Shown here: in pieces, positions 33,203 to 44,460 of the stretch | How the letters are laid out: each line of letters begins with the position of its first letter | How positions within the stretch are numbered: the first letter of the stretch is position 1 | From: Rutpela maculata | Taxonomy: Eukaryota; Arthropoda; Insecta; Coleoptera; Cerambycidae | Assembly (NCBI GenBank): GCA_936432065.2 | Contig: OW386287.2 | Location: 91,989,688-92,053,687 of the forward strand | Reading direction: 5' to 3' | Length of the DNA: 64,000 bases | Translations under genes and position numbers: made by a program | Notes under the pieces: generated by a model | Told to the model about the DNA's origin: nothing | Seen by the model: only the letters and a program-made list of their open reading frames with translations | The model's database searches: none

Positions 33203-33400
33203 TTCATTCAGACAAGATCAAGTGAATGATGCAGAAATTGGACCCATATTGCGAGCAAAGGAAAAAGGAACCCTAGCAGAATGGAAGGATGTCTCAAACA
33301 AAGGAGTCGGATTGAAGGCTTTGTGGTCGCAATGGGATTCACTTAGAGTATTAGACGGGTTGTTATTATTATTACATACGAACATCTATAAGATTTATTT
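33203..33400 (+). pseudogene. Ty3/gypsy pol fragment (RNase H-integrase linker)
   Basis: The frame QVNDAEIGPILRAKEKG, then LAEWKDVSNKG and KALWSQWDSLRVLDGLL has the spacing of the linker between RNase H and integrase in gypsy polyproteins (D-x-I-x-PIL, W-x-DVS, ALW-x-QWDSL-x-x-x-DG). Neither flanking enzymatic domain is present. Confidence 0.7.
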
Positions 33401-33749
33401 TATTAACCATTAGGAACATGATAACTCATAAAAAACAAAATTATTTATCCAAGTCACTTTCCTCATCTAACTGTGGCAGTAAAGGAAGTTTTATTGGTTG
33501 ATTCGATTATAGTACCTTGTTGCGTTTTAAATTAAGTGAGCTGATTTTGCTCTCAAAATTATTGCTATCAGTTGTAGAACTTTCCATTTCGTGCATAACA
33601 CTAACTACTATCTATGTTTTTTAAAAAGGGAAAAATTAAGTATTAGGTCCAATACAAATAACATAAGAAAACTAGGAATACGGTGCACACACTTAAAATT
33701 CCGGAGATCAGATACTATATATAAGAACGTAACAGTCTGAGATGGAGCT

Positions 33750-34430
33750 ACGGAGGTTTGTAAGAGATTTGTAAACTGTGGCAGAGTGGGGGCGTGAGTA
33801 GCCAGCTGTGCGATAGCCAATTGAAAAATAACTTATTTTGTATTTTTAGTGCCTCTTCAACTGTCACAGCACGTACTTCTGACCGCGGGGTGTCTTTAAA
33901 GGCAGATTCTACTATGCACCAAAGCCTTGCTAATACTTTCATGCCGTGATATTCTAACAATTCGCTTGACCTCTTCGTCCCTGATGCCATCTAAAAAGGC
34001 TCCAACGGCTAATTGTTCCTGAAATTCTCTTGGTGAACTCGGATATGCCAGGTGTGCCAGTCTCTCTATCGCAGCTTCGAATTCTTGTAAGCTTTCCCCG
34101 GCCTTTTGCGTCCTTGATTTTAGCTGAGCCTGGCATACTTGGGCAAGGTGTTGGTCGCCATATCTCAAGTCTAATGCAGTCCCTTTGTTTCTCCAACGGG
34201 ATGATGTGAAGTAACTCAGAGGCTTGGCCCATTAGCGCCTCTAATCCTCCTCGTTATCCCAGTTATTCGCACTTGCAGCCGCCTCAAATTGTCTCTTGTA
34301 CGTTGTCCATGAGCTTTGGCCGTCAAATTTTTAAACGAGGACCTGATGATGCTACTAGCTATTAGGAAGTTTCCTATTTTAGAAATATCATGTACATTCA
34401 ACCTCATTTGGTAGTATTTCATTTAACTAG
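33750..34430 (-). pseudogene. Ty3/gypsy gag core, frameshifted
   Basis: The minus-strand frame 33896-34168 reads RYGDQHLAQVCQAQLKSR, QEFEAAIERLAHLAYPS and LAVGAFLDGIRDEEV, a standard gypsy capsid region. The next piece (33748-33990) continues EVRAVTVEEALKIQ. Upstream in another frame is the capsid start, with a SWTTYKRQFEAAA-like segment near 34310. Several frameshifts. It belongs with the coiled coil at 34770-35232, which precedes it in reading order. Confidence 0.75.
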
Positions 34431-34769
34431 TCAAACAAACAAAAAATCATCTCAATATCTGAAAAACTCACCAACTTATTGAATTTCTTATTTGAATACT
34501 TCGCGCTAAACTGTGACGTCACAGTACACAACTCGCTGTTATTTTAAGCATAATTACTTGTTCAAACAATTAAAACGTTAAACAAGCCCAACTACAAAAA
34601 TATCTTACGCTGTGTCCGGTAAGAATAACACAATTAATTAAACTTCCGGTGCCCACGCCCGCCCACTGTTGATGGAATCATGTACTGTGACATCATCGAG
34701 CCTCAGCCCAGATGAGCGCTAACTTTTTTATTTATAGAGGTAATTAAAATAAAATTACAGATATTTTTT

Positions 34770-35232
34770 AGATTTTTACGATTATTTATTATGAGAAAAA
34801 TGGAAACTTCTTAATTGTCGTTTAAGGCGCTCCACTTCTCCTTCACTCATCTTTTCTTTGATGTCGCTTACTTCCCTTTTGACTTGACTGACTTCTGCCT
34901 TGACCTACTTTATCTTCGACCTTGTTTATCTCTTCTTTGATTTTGTTAGTGATTGAATTCATAGCGTCTTGTTGGATTTTCATTTAATCGCTCAGGATTT
35001 TCCTCAGTTCTTCCTGGCATCTTTCTTTTTCCTCTTTTTCTTCTTGACGTTGTCTTTCTTGTTCTTCTTTCTCCTCTTGACGCCTTATTTCCAGGTCTTC
35101 CATTATTTTCTCCAATTCATGTCTTTCTTCTTGACGCCGCCTTTCTTCCTCTTGACGTCTTCTCTCTTGCTCTTCTTTTTCTTCTTGACGTCGCTTTTCT
35201 TGTTCTTCTTTTTTTTTGCGATGTCTTCTTAT
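34770..35232 (-). pseudogene. Coiled-coil N-terminus of the gypsy gag frame
   Basis: On the minus strand the sequence encodes repeated RRQEEKEEQER-type heptads followed by MKIQQDAMNSITNKIKEEIN. This kind of charged coiled coil precedes gag in some insect gypsy elements. It contains at least one in-frame stop. The phenylalanine-rich plus-strand frame over the same bases is its shadow. Confidence 0.6.
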
Positions 35233-35690
35233 CCAAAGTGAAATAACTAAACATGAATGAATTGTATGATTACCTATCTAAATATTAAATAATATAATCG
35301 TAATATTGCAAGTTCAGATAATTTTTATTTATTTTTATCCTGTTCCACCGCATTAATAAAACTGTAACTGTTATATGTTATAGTTATAGGTTAAATACAT
35401 ATTATATCAAAATATGGTAATAGTGTCAAACAGGGTAGTCACCCTTCAGGCCATTGAAAAAATGTATTAATTTTTTTTTAATGCATAAAATCATCGTAGA
35501 AGACTAATATTTTTTAAAATAAACTATCTTAACACTAATATTATTTGTGCCAAATTACAAAGCAATCTGTCAAATAGGAGGTGAGAAAAAAAATAAAACA
35601 TTTAGGGGTAAATTACGAGACATCTTATGGAAGTCATTTTAGTTCGGTAGGTGCGGGGGCACTTTTTACATTGCTACCCGCTCATACTCT

Positions 35691-36083
35691 GCTGTTTTCT
35701 GTACAGTCTGTAGAATGGATAAATAGGCAATTTCAGTTTACTGAACGGATATATTTCATATCAGTTCTAAGATGGATATGAAATGAAACCGACCAATCAC
35801 AGTTCGTGTATTAAGTACATAGACAACTATTCGTTTTAAAATAAAATTAGTGCATAAACTGTCAAAGTAACTGTCAGTGTGTATTTGTGTAATATATTAA
35901 TGTTTAATAAATTTTGTAGTTTTTTTAAGCTGGTCGTAGAAAAAGTATACTGTACAACTCGAGTTGATTATCCATATCGCACTCAAAAGATTTGAAGCAC
36001 TCCGCCTACGGCGTCATGCTCAAACTTCTTTATCGTGCAATATGGATATCATATCCACTCTTGTTGCACAAACTACTATTTCA
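35691..36083. other. Unidentified insertion between the TIR element and LINE tail
   Basis: Contains inverted words around gatggatatgaaatg and gcaatatggatatcatatcc but no frame. It lies between the TIR end and the point where the LINE frame resumes. Confidence 0.4.
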
Positions 36084-36900
36084 GTATACATATAATACAA
36101 TTTCAAAAAAATTATTCTTTTTCAGTCGCGTTAGACATAGGCTTAGTTTAAAAACATCACTTACAGTCTGTAAAACAATTATACAACCTCACTTTGACTA
36201 CTGTTTAAGCTTTACTAGACTCGAATTGTATTGATTCTCTACAAAACTTGCAAAATAGGGGAATGCGAATTATTCTAAAATGTACTAAATATACACCCAT
36301 TAGGCTAATGCTTTCAACTTTAAATTGGCTTTCAGTAAAGGATAGATTATTCTTGTTGTCATATATGACATTCATATATAATAGCAGGAAATGCTCCTAA
36401 TTATTTTGATCAATTTATTACTTTTAATAATCAAATTCATAATTACCCCACTAGAAGAATCAATGATTTTCATGTAACTAAAACAAATTACATTCGAACA
36501 ATGAAATCAATTTTCCACAATGGGTTAATAGATTATAACGCTCTACCATATGAAATAAAAAGTACAAGTAATATTAGACAATTTAAAGAACAATTAACTA
36601 GTTTTATTAGGTCTAAGTAGATGTAAACTGTGAGATATATATGTATGTTGTTTTCTTATTTTTATGTTTTTTAATCCGTTTTATTTAGTTATTCTTAGCT
36701 TGATTACTATGTATTTTATGTGTTTCAGTTTACTTTATTGTTACAATATTGTCAAATTAGTTTATTAATGATATTTTGTTTGTGACGTATTTTTATTGTA
36801 AATTTTATCAACAATTAATTAATTTAAATTGTATGTATATTATGATTCTTCCTATTTAAATGAATAAATAACAATTAAAAATTAAATGAATGAATAAAAA
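36084..36900 (+). pseudogene. C-terminal part and 3' UTR of the broken LINE
   Basis: It resumes with TISKKLFFFSRVRHRLSL and HFDYC, passes frameshifts, and continues QNRGMRIILKC, NAPNYFDQFITFNNQ and ALPYEIKSTSN to a stop at about 36620. These are the post-RT thumb and tail sequences of Jockey/CR1-like ORF2. The 3' part ends in aatgaataaataa-rich sequence near 36870-36900. Closest relative in the window: the LINE tail at 13591-14042. Confidence 0.8.
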
Positions 36901-38005
36901 AATAATATATTTTGTCTATGTTGTTTGGTTCCAAGTGTTAGTTTGTAATTCTAATTTGATGATATTAGGATTAGATTAAGTGAATATATCAGAAACTAGA
37001 ATGAACAAAGTGGGCCACATATAAAGCTGTATTAAAACCGATAAGGGTCTATAGAATACAGAGATCCTACAACATTTCCAGTCGAAAGTGTTGCCAACTA
37101 TCATGAACGCCTCATGTTCTCAATCATGGCATTGATTGAACAGTCCTATAAGATGTGCAAGTATATGGATAGATTCCGTGTCATATTTCCATCTCATTCA
37201 TGACGATTACCCGCTCATCTCTATCCACATATTGTTCGTTGAATTATGGTGCCACTGTCGTCATTTAGCAGAAGCAGTCATAAACTCGCGAATATAAACA
37301 TGATACAAACGCTGAACCATGAGCTGAACGTTGACGTCCAGCGACATAATATATTTATTAAAAGTTCTAATTCTCTATGCAGGTGCAGGTTGTAGACCAG
37401 TGCAATTAGACGGTCTGTGTTATAACCACTTACATTTATTTCCCGATACGCGATAAAAATATATTATTGTGTCATTCGATTCAGTTCGAGGAACATTACC
37501 ATATTTGAGTACTTTTAAGACCTCCCAATTGTGTTTAAACAATTATAAAACAGAATATGTAAATGTCAAGAATGGTGTTTGACCTTTCAGCGCTTACGTA
37601 GCGAGAAAGGTAATAATTACGACAAAAATGCACTGCACTTTTTTTGTACAACATCGGATTTTCTACAAACATGTCGGCGAGGGCATATTTTTTATCTGTT
37701 ATAGTTTTCGAGCCACAGGTGCCCAGTGTAAGTTATAAAAATGACTTTTTTACGCTACTCTGCATACAGTGCATTTTTTAACTAATGAAGTGGGCAACAC
37801 AAATGTCGCCCACTTGGAAAAATTAGTCCCCCAGTGATTGAAATTTTGATGTATTTTGGTCAATTTATTACATTATATATCGGTACCGATGCCGCCTTCC
37901 GTGAAATCAATTAACAGTAAAATCAGGTTAGGTATATTTTGGGCTTTGTCGCCCAGTGATTTTGGCTTAAAAAATGCACTGCTCTGCAAGCAGCATGGGA
38001 GGGGA
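36901..38005. other. Intergenic, no gene
   Basis: About 1.1 kb. Only short frames, and no repeat shared within the window was recognised. Confidence 0.5.
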
Positions 38006-38272
38006 CAGTGCCGGTTTTAGATATAAATTGCCCCTAGGCCCGGGTCAATTTTGCGCCCCCCCGCCCCCCTCCTGCTTGCTATTAATTTATGGGCAAGGGA
38101 AACATTTTTGAAGGGAGGGGGAGAATCCAAGAAAAACTTTTTTGGTCCAAAAAAAAAATTTTTTTGAAAAGCGGGGAAGAAATCCAAAAAAAAACAAACA
38201 CTAATCACTAAGACCTAAGTCAATGGCGCCCTCCACAGGGCCTATAAGGCCTAGTTCACAAAACCGGCCCTG
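38006..38272. mobile_element. 267-bp hAT-like MITE
   Basis: The ends cagtgccggtttt and the complement of aaaaccggccctg match the widespread hAT terminus CAGGGCCGG. The interior has a polypurine/polypyrimidine stretch near 38055-38130. Flanks ggagggga and ggcgcggg are only partly alike, so the 8-bp duplication is uncertain. Confidence 0.7.
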
Positions 38273-39684
38273 GGCGCGGGACCGACTTAATTAACAAAAT
38301 GATATTAAAAAACGCCAGAAAAATTAAAGATTTCAGGGAGCTTCTAAACCAGAGAAATTTGAATCGGTTTCCAACATTTTTCTAATTTTAGCGATGCTAA
38401 TAGTCAAATTTAAATTACACAAAATATATTGAGTAACTTTTGTTTAAAACTGTTTCTTGTACAATGCATAATAATAATGGAGTTTACAAGCATTAAAAAA
38501 ATGTTGAAATAGAATTAAAAAATAGTTAAACATTTTTTTTGTGTTATTGAAATGTATTTACAGAAAAAAAAAACACTATTTAATAAAAATATGAGGCAAG
38601 TTCCAGTTATTTAAAAATCGATGAAAATGAAAAATTACACTTTTCGGTACCTAAATTATATTATATTATTATATTATATATTATTAGTATATTAATTGTT
38701 TTTATGTGATAAATAAAATGATACGTCAATAAATAAATAATATTTTTTTTTTTTAAGAAAGAAAATTGGGCTTGATTTTGTATTTTTAAGCCTCGTCGAC
38801 TGTTGAAAAAATACTTTAAAACAATTAATTATTTATAAATTGTTTATAACAAGTTTTAAATAATTTTTTTTAAATCGATTTCTTTGCTGGCATATTAAAG
38901 GATCATTCTTTAAAATCAATCGATCCAAAAGGGGTGGAAAAGTCCAAATTTACAATTTTTTTGTTTTTTGCATTAAAAAAATCATATTTAAGAAAAATAA
39001 ATGACACCATCATATAAAGCGATCAAAAATTCTTAAGTAAAAAAAATCGACCACAAATTCTCATAGGACAGCTAATATTTAACTGCTTTAATGGCGGATA
39101 GCGTGAAGAAAGCTTATTTTGAGGTTTGCGCGCGGGCGCCTTTATCCTGTGAGCTATAATAGATAAAAATATGCTTTCAGGGACTTTTATAACAAAGGTG
39201 AAGTGAATTTTCGTCATACTTATTATTGCTGCGTAAGCTGTGAAAAGTCAAAAAGTATCTTCTTCGAAATTTCAATATTTTTTTATAATCGTGTAAAAAA
39301 ATTGGGAGGTCTTAAAATATATTCACAAATACTCGAACTCAATGAAATCGCACCAAAACATTTTTTTTGCTAGTACCAGAACATAAATGCAAGCGATTTC
39401 AGAATTGTACCATTTGTGCAGTGCGATACTTTATCGCATCGAAAAGTTTGCTCTCGAAAGAGTAATACTTGTAATTAAAAAAATTGAAGCACTCTTTACG
39501 CAGATATTTAAATTAAATTAATGAAATTTTATTATGTTTACTAATTATTATTCTTTTTCCCAATAAAATCGTGTTCTCGTTTTAATTATAAAAAAAATGT
39601 AATTACAGAGAAAAAACTATAAACAAATAGATAACATTTATTGAACCCATTACTGCAGTAGCATATATTTGGGAGAAGATAAAG
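38273..39684. other. Intergenic, AT-rich, no gene
   Basis: Homopolymers and TA-rich runs (38645-38700) but no recognisable frame or shared repeat. Confidence 0.5.
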
Positions 39685-40130
39685 GAAAATATTTTTTTCT
39701 TCAAGCGTATTAAAATGTTTAAATTATGTCACCAAAAACAGAAGTAGAAGTAGGACATTGTTTTACTAGTAACAAAATGTTAGTACCGAACGCCACCGTA
39801 GTGGACATTGTTTTACTAGTAACATAATGTTAGTTCCGAAAGCGCCACCGCAGTGGGTACTGTTTTACTAGTAACATAATGTTAATACCGAAAGCCACCG
39901 GTGGCACGCTATCCACTAGCCACTTGTCATATTGTGTCAACATGTAAGACTGTAGTTTGAATATTTGTACATTTATGATAAATAAATGAATTTTTGCATT
40001 TTAATACGCTTGAAGAAAAAATAGTATATATTACACGGAGTAGAACGCCTTTTTTGTGTTTCGCCCAGTTTGCCCCAAATCCTGGGCTCAACACAAAAAA
40101 AGAGTGCGTTCTACTCCTAGTAATATAATA
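39685..40130. repeat. Small foldback with three 50-bp tandem units and adjacent hairpin
   Basis: ttcttcaagcgtattaaaatg (39699) faces its complement near 40000-40020. Between them lie three copies of a unit containing cattgttttactagtaaca (39752-39900, period 50-51 bp). Directly after is a hairpin with arms 40026-40067 and 40080-40128 (ggagtagaacgcctttttt). Confidence 0.75.
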
Positions 40131-40359
40131 TATTATTTTACACATTGACTATTATAGCCCAGTAGAATTAAAGAAAGGAAAGGTGTAAACCCGAAAAAAA
40201 TTGCAAAAAGTAATATTTTTGCGGCAGTAGTAATGGAAAAGATCATCTAAAACATATTGAAAATGTAGGTACCAGGGTGAAGATGGTTAAGAAAGGGGCA
40301 AAACGGGTGATTTTGTGATATCTTAAAAATAACAGTTTTATCATAAAATGTCAATATGC

Positions 40360-41692
40360 CTTCTACTTCTACATCCAGTGGAAGTATAATAACGACAAAA
40401 AAAAATGAAACTTTTTATTGTTCAGATAGGCTTAGAATGTCATGAAACGTCGAGATTTTAAGTGTGAGCAAAAAAAAAATTCTGTCTGTCGGCCTGTCTA
40501 ATTTATTTTTATGCGCACGATTACTCTGGAACTGTTTAATAAGAGGTAACCTACTGCGCATCCATGTTACTCGAGGAAACCCACTTCGCATCCATATTAC
40601 TTGAGGTAGTCTACTGCGTACTAATAGTACTCGAGGAAAGCCACTGTGCATCCATTTTACTCGTGAAAACCCACTGCGTATTCATACTACTCGAGGAAAC
40701 CCACTGCGCATCCATTTTATTCGAGAAAATCCACTGCGCATCCATATTACTTGGGGTAACCTACTGCTCATCTATAATACTCGAGGAAAGCCATTGCGCA
40801 TCCATAGTACTCGAGGAAATCCACTGCGCATCCATATATTACTCGAGGTAACCCACTTATTAAAGTATAAAGAAAATAATAAAAGATCTATAAACACCGT
40901 ACAGGTTGTATGGTATTCTAATTGAAAATCGTAGAAGCTAGAGACACACGCAAGGACGCATCGACGTCGCTATCTCTTCATCTATTCTTGAAACATTGGT
41001 ATCAATTTAGCAACCTGTAGAGTCTTTATAAACCTTAAAATTCCACAGCCACATCCACATTTTCTATCCAAGTCTCTCTCAACGAAAAAAATGTTGAAAC
41101 TATATTTGCACTCCACTATGTGAAAGTTATTGTTTATGGAACTTTAATAATAACATAATATTTGAAATCGCCTACCCCAAAAACCTATAAAACAATATGC
41201 CACGTCGGTAGTGGGAAGTGGGGGTGGTGAAAGGGAGTGGTAGAAGTAAAAAAAGAATTGAAGCCCTTGGTACACACACTAATTCACAATTTTATTTTTT
41301 CCACCCCCCTTTTAATAGTGGGGTGAGGGTGGTAATGGGGGTAATGTTTTGAGCTTGTCTTATATACACTAAATACCAATTTTACAATTTACCTTCTTGA
41401 CTTACCTATTTACCACCATTTATCCCAATTTACCCCCAACCATTCAACGAAATAAGATGAAAATATAATCTGTTTCCAGATCTCGTTAAAATACACACGT
41501 GTACCAAATTTCAAGTCACTATCTTTATCGATTCCAAAGTAATCGCGCGCACAAAAAAGTTACAGACAGACAGATCGATAGACAGAAATTTTTTTTTTTT
41601 GCTCAAACTTAAAATCTCGACGTTTCGTGACATTGAACAATAAAAATTTTTTTGTCATTACTATACTTCCACTGGATGTGAAAGTAATAAAA
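40360..41692. mobile_element. Foldback element V with 30-bp minisatellite
   Basis: Arms about 170-190 bp: acatccagtggaagtataat near 40371 and its complement near 41668, also aaacgtcgagattttaagt near 40445 against its complement near 41610. One arm recurs alone at 8560-8880. Inside the left arm lies the 30-bp repeat array. No gene. Confidence 0.75.
40540..40860. repeat. 30-bp minisatellite, about ten units
   Basis: Unit about gcgcatccatattactcgag followed by gaaacccact. Because 30 is a multiple of three, a ten-residue repeat frame results (SILLEETHCA-like). Units differ by point changes. There are no spacers, so it is not a CRISPR array. Confidence 0.88.
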
Positions 41693-41965
41693 TTCACTTT
41701 ATCACGTTGTGCGCATTTGTTATGCACACGGTACATGGCAGTTTTATGCCATTAATCCTTAACTTTCTTTGTTATATATGATTTAACATTATATAAAAAT
41801 GGTTTATTTTACTGGTAAAAAAATGTTTTATGTTGCCAGCAGCTCATTGGGTTTTTATATTTAATTTTTGTTATGAAAATAAACATAATAAACACGCCAC
41901 ACATATTAAACAGAACAGGAAGGTATAAGGTATGTGTTTGATTCAAAATTGTTTTTTATTTGCTA

Positions 41966-42200
41966 CATGGGCGCAGCCAGGGGGGGAGCCATGGGGACCC
42001 CCCCAAGCCGTCTTCCATGAGCCAAAAAATCAAGAAGCATAATCCCTATCAGTACACAGCAGTATCCAAATTATCCCTTGAAATAAATATTTTGTAATTA
42101 ATGCCAATATTATCTAGTAGAGGAATCTACTACTCATCCTCTGGGGAGGCCAGTTCTATTGCCCCCCCCCCCCCAGATGAATTTTCTAGCTGCGCCACTG
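41966..42200. mobile_element. 235-bp hAT-like MITE
   Basis: The ends catgggcgcagcc and the complement of agctgcgccactg form an imperfect TIR. Flanks atttgcta (41958-41965) and ctttgcta (42201-42208) match at 7 of 8 positions, fitting an 8-bp hAT duplication. Poly-G and poly-C blocks lie inside. Confidence 0.75.
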
Positions 42201-42830
42201 CTTTGCTAGATATACATTACATGTCTTTGTAAGAATCATTACCAGTTTTAGGTTAAATTTAAAAATACATTGTAGCTGGCAATGATGAATATTTCACCAT
42301 TTCGTCGTTTTTCTGAATGTTTCAGTAGGTGCAGTATAATATTATGTCTATATGAGAGCCGTTTCTGGCGCAGAGACAAATCTCCCGAGCCTTGTTTATT
42401 AAAAGCGATGATTCAGTTAACAATGCTAACACGCGACCAGAGATCTTATATGTGGTATAAAAACGTATTATACTGAATTGCTTTCAGTGTACATCAAACT
42501 TAAAAGTTCTCTCAGTGTAAGAGGTTGTGTTTCACTCGTGTTCAATGCCATTAGAACCGGGCCAGAAAATATCAAAGGGACCGCTGATATTGTCGCTTCT
42601 CTGATGCGACGTGAACCATACGAGTGCCATCAACAACTAACGTTTGTGCAACTGACTGAGTTAACAGACCCACAATGCGGGTGGCGCCGTACTACATATC
42701 AGACCTTGCTCTGGCTACGAATATCAGGACACGGTTGCATCTCTTATAGAACTTTTCACTTGACGGTTATGGTTATATGAAAATCACTTGATCATCAAAT
42801 AATGATTAAAGATGAAATCACAAAATATAA
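42201..42830 (+). other. Intergenic; two unidentified short frames
   Basis: Plus-strand frames at 42282-42476 and 42478-42780 show no family features, and their starts and stops look random. The second (100 codons) contains CHQQLTFVQLTEL and could be a fragment of something not recognised. Confidence 0.35.
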
Positions 42831-42853
42831 TGTAAACTGTAGGGCCAAACAAA

Positions 42854-42909
42854 TTTATTTGGATGAGCACTAACAGAAAACCAAAAATTTTAGTTGGATC
42901 AATTTTATT
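42854..42909 (-). promoter_or_regulatory. Polyadenylation signals of the coiled-coil gene
   Basis: AATAAA on the minus strand at 42904-42909 and again at 42854-42859, within 100 bp of the stop codon at 42950. Confidence 0.55.
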
Positions 42910-42949
42910 GTCACTAGTTATACTAGTTACATGTTGTTTAGTGCAACCT

Positions 42950-43393
42950 TTAGAGAAAACGGTTTGCTCGATTATGTGTAATTGATCTCCTTTTACTGTT
43001 CCCAAAGGTAGATTTCGATTTAAAATCTTTCAAATGGTCAAATGCATCTTTTGGAAGTGTTGGTGTGAATATACTAGGCCTTCCCCATTTATGCAAAGGA
43101 GGATGAGTCGATGTCGGTAATTTTTCTGGAAGATTTGTGTAAATGCTTCTTGCCTTATCCTCCGTAACAAATTCAATATGTTTCCTAATATTCGTTATGC
43201 TTTTTGCTTTCAGGTTATTTTCGGCCTGCCTGTTTTCTAAATGCCCAGTTAATACCTGAAGATCTCTCATGGATTCCTCCATGTCCCTTAGTAGATCTTC
43301 TTCTGTCAACAGGCCAGACTCACTGCGCAGCTTATTAGACAACTTTCTATAATAATCTCTCTTCTGCTTGAGCGAATTTAGCCTCTCTCTAAC
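42950..43393 (-). CDS. Terminal exon of a coiled-coil protein, possibly CCDC96/CCDC113-like
   Basis: An acceptor (aatatag on the minus strand) precedes 43393. The frame then runs 147 codons to a stop. It starts VRERLNSLKQKRDYYRKL and continues ESGLLTEEDLLRDMEES. A spaced RD-x2-R...L-x5-GLL-x4-LLRD pattern inside a heptad-rich helix is what I associate with the C-terminal coiled coil of CCDC96/CCDC113 (CFAP184/CFAP263), axonemal proteins of motile cilia. The last 70 residues (LPTSTHPPLHKWGRPSIF, ending basic) are less helical and not recognised. There is no stop or frameshift, and AATAAA follows, so this looks like a live host gene. Upstream exons on the minus strand were not found and may lie far to the right. 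The family assignment is from memory of the pattern. Confidence 0.65.
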   Translation of the reverse strand, partial: VRERLNSLKQKRDYYRKLSNKLRSESGLLTEEDLLRDMEESMRDLQVLTGHLENRQAENNLKAKSITNIRKHIEFVTEDKARSIYTNLPEKLPTSTHPPLHKWGRPSIFTPTLPKDAFDHLKDFKSKSTFGNSKRRSITHNRANRFL

Positions 43394-43985
43394 CTATATT
43401 AAAAATTAATGTGTTAGTTTGATGAAAACAGTTTGTCATAGTGTGTTGGATCAAATATTTATTTAAAAAGTAGATTACTTTTGTGAACTGGAACATACAA
43501 AATAAATAGCAACATCATATCTCCAAAAGGTATATAAATAACTTTTTTGTTTGATTTACTTAGTTGTAATATTAAACTGTTACTTTGGCAATATGTAGCT
43601 TTACAGTGTTATTTTTTACTTATTCAGATACATTGTTTCTGTTGATATAATGATGAATTTTCCAGGATGACTCCTTGAATCTCACTGGCTGCCAATATTT
43701 TTTAGACACCATCAAACCCATGGGTATCAGTAGCCCATTCAGCCACCAGAGACACAATCAGGATCACAGAACTATTTAATATGGATAGTGTGAATTGCCA
43801 AATGCTCTTCTCAAGGTACTCTACTTGACAAATACTTCATAAGATTTAGTCTTCCGAATTTTCAAGGATTTGATTCAGTCTACAACTGATACTTAATAAA
43901 TTCTTTATGGCGACGGGAATTACCTATATGCAGCACTAAGCCATCAGCTAGAAGGAGAAAACATAACTCAGCCATACACCAATGC
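43394..43985. other. Intron or intergenic, no gene
   Basis: Upstream of the coiled-coil exon. Nothing recognised on either strand. Confidence 0.45.
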
Positions 43986-44460
43986 CATGAAGAATTTACA
44001 AAAACAAGTAGCGAACTATATACATAACAATGATGAACCAATTGAAATACCTGTATACCTATATATATCTGACGAATAAACTGAAAAGGAGAAATTGTAA
44101 ATGAGAGAATTAAAATCGTTTATCGAGAAAAATAAACCACTATCGGGCCTGATCAAGAGAATATACATAGCCATCATACTGCCAACGATGAGATACGGAG
44201 TTAAAAACAATGCAATGACAAAAGCCAACAGAAAAAAATGTGAGAAGAACTGAAAGGGACATCATTCAACTACTCGCAAAACTGATAAGACTAAAGCAAC
44301 GACATAAAACATCAACATTACTAGGAGGGAAAATGATTACAAATACAATAGACACGTTCGCAGTGAAGCACTAGGGACATGCCTAAAGGAGGGACCCAAC
44401 ACATCTAGAAAGGATCATGAACAAACTAGGAAAGAACTAAGCATACTGGGAAGAAAAATA
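43986..44460 (+). pseudogene. Degraded C-terminus of a LINE reverse transcriptase
   Basis: Across frameshifts the plus strand reads QLEGENITQPYTNAMKNL, then LIKRIYIAIILPTMRYGVK and AMTKANRKK. The motif I-x3-I-[IL]P-x-[ML]-x-YG followed by T-x-AN-x2-K is the usual post-RT region of RTE-like or related LINEs. No RT core remains. Confidence 0.5.

Larger units (their letters stand above)
32732..35690. mobile_element. Long-TIR element (3 kb) carrying gypsy fragments
   Basis: Ends agagtatgagcgggtagcaa and its complement. Arms of about 470-500 bp (32732-33200; 35280-35690) share gcccccgcacctaccgaac, atggcctgaagggttgact and ttaatgcggtggaacaggat. The unique middle contains scrambled Ty3/gypsy pieces: gag on the minus strand and a short pol segment on the plus strand. 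It sits inside the old LINE of 29641-36620. No transposase was identified. Outright target duplications were not found, partly because the flank at 35691-36083 is another unidentified insertion. Confidence 0.8.

Noticed and set aside
34969..35241. Phenylalanine-rich membrane protein on the plus strand
   Set aside because: It is the reverse complement of the charged coiled coil of a gypsy gag start.
36901..38005. Promoter or enhancer island
   Set aside because: No motif or structure could be supported beyond base composition.
40564..40851. Ten-residue repeat protein
   Set aside because: It is the translation of a 30-bp minisatellite; unit changes show no bias toward silent sites by eye.
40540..40860. 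CRISPR array
   Set aside because: The repeats are contiguous without spacers and lie in a eukaryotic foldback element.
42478..42780. 100-codon plus-strand gene
   Set aside because: No recognisable domain, splice signals or repeat relationship; it may be random.
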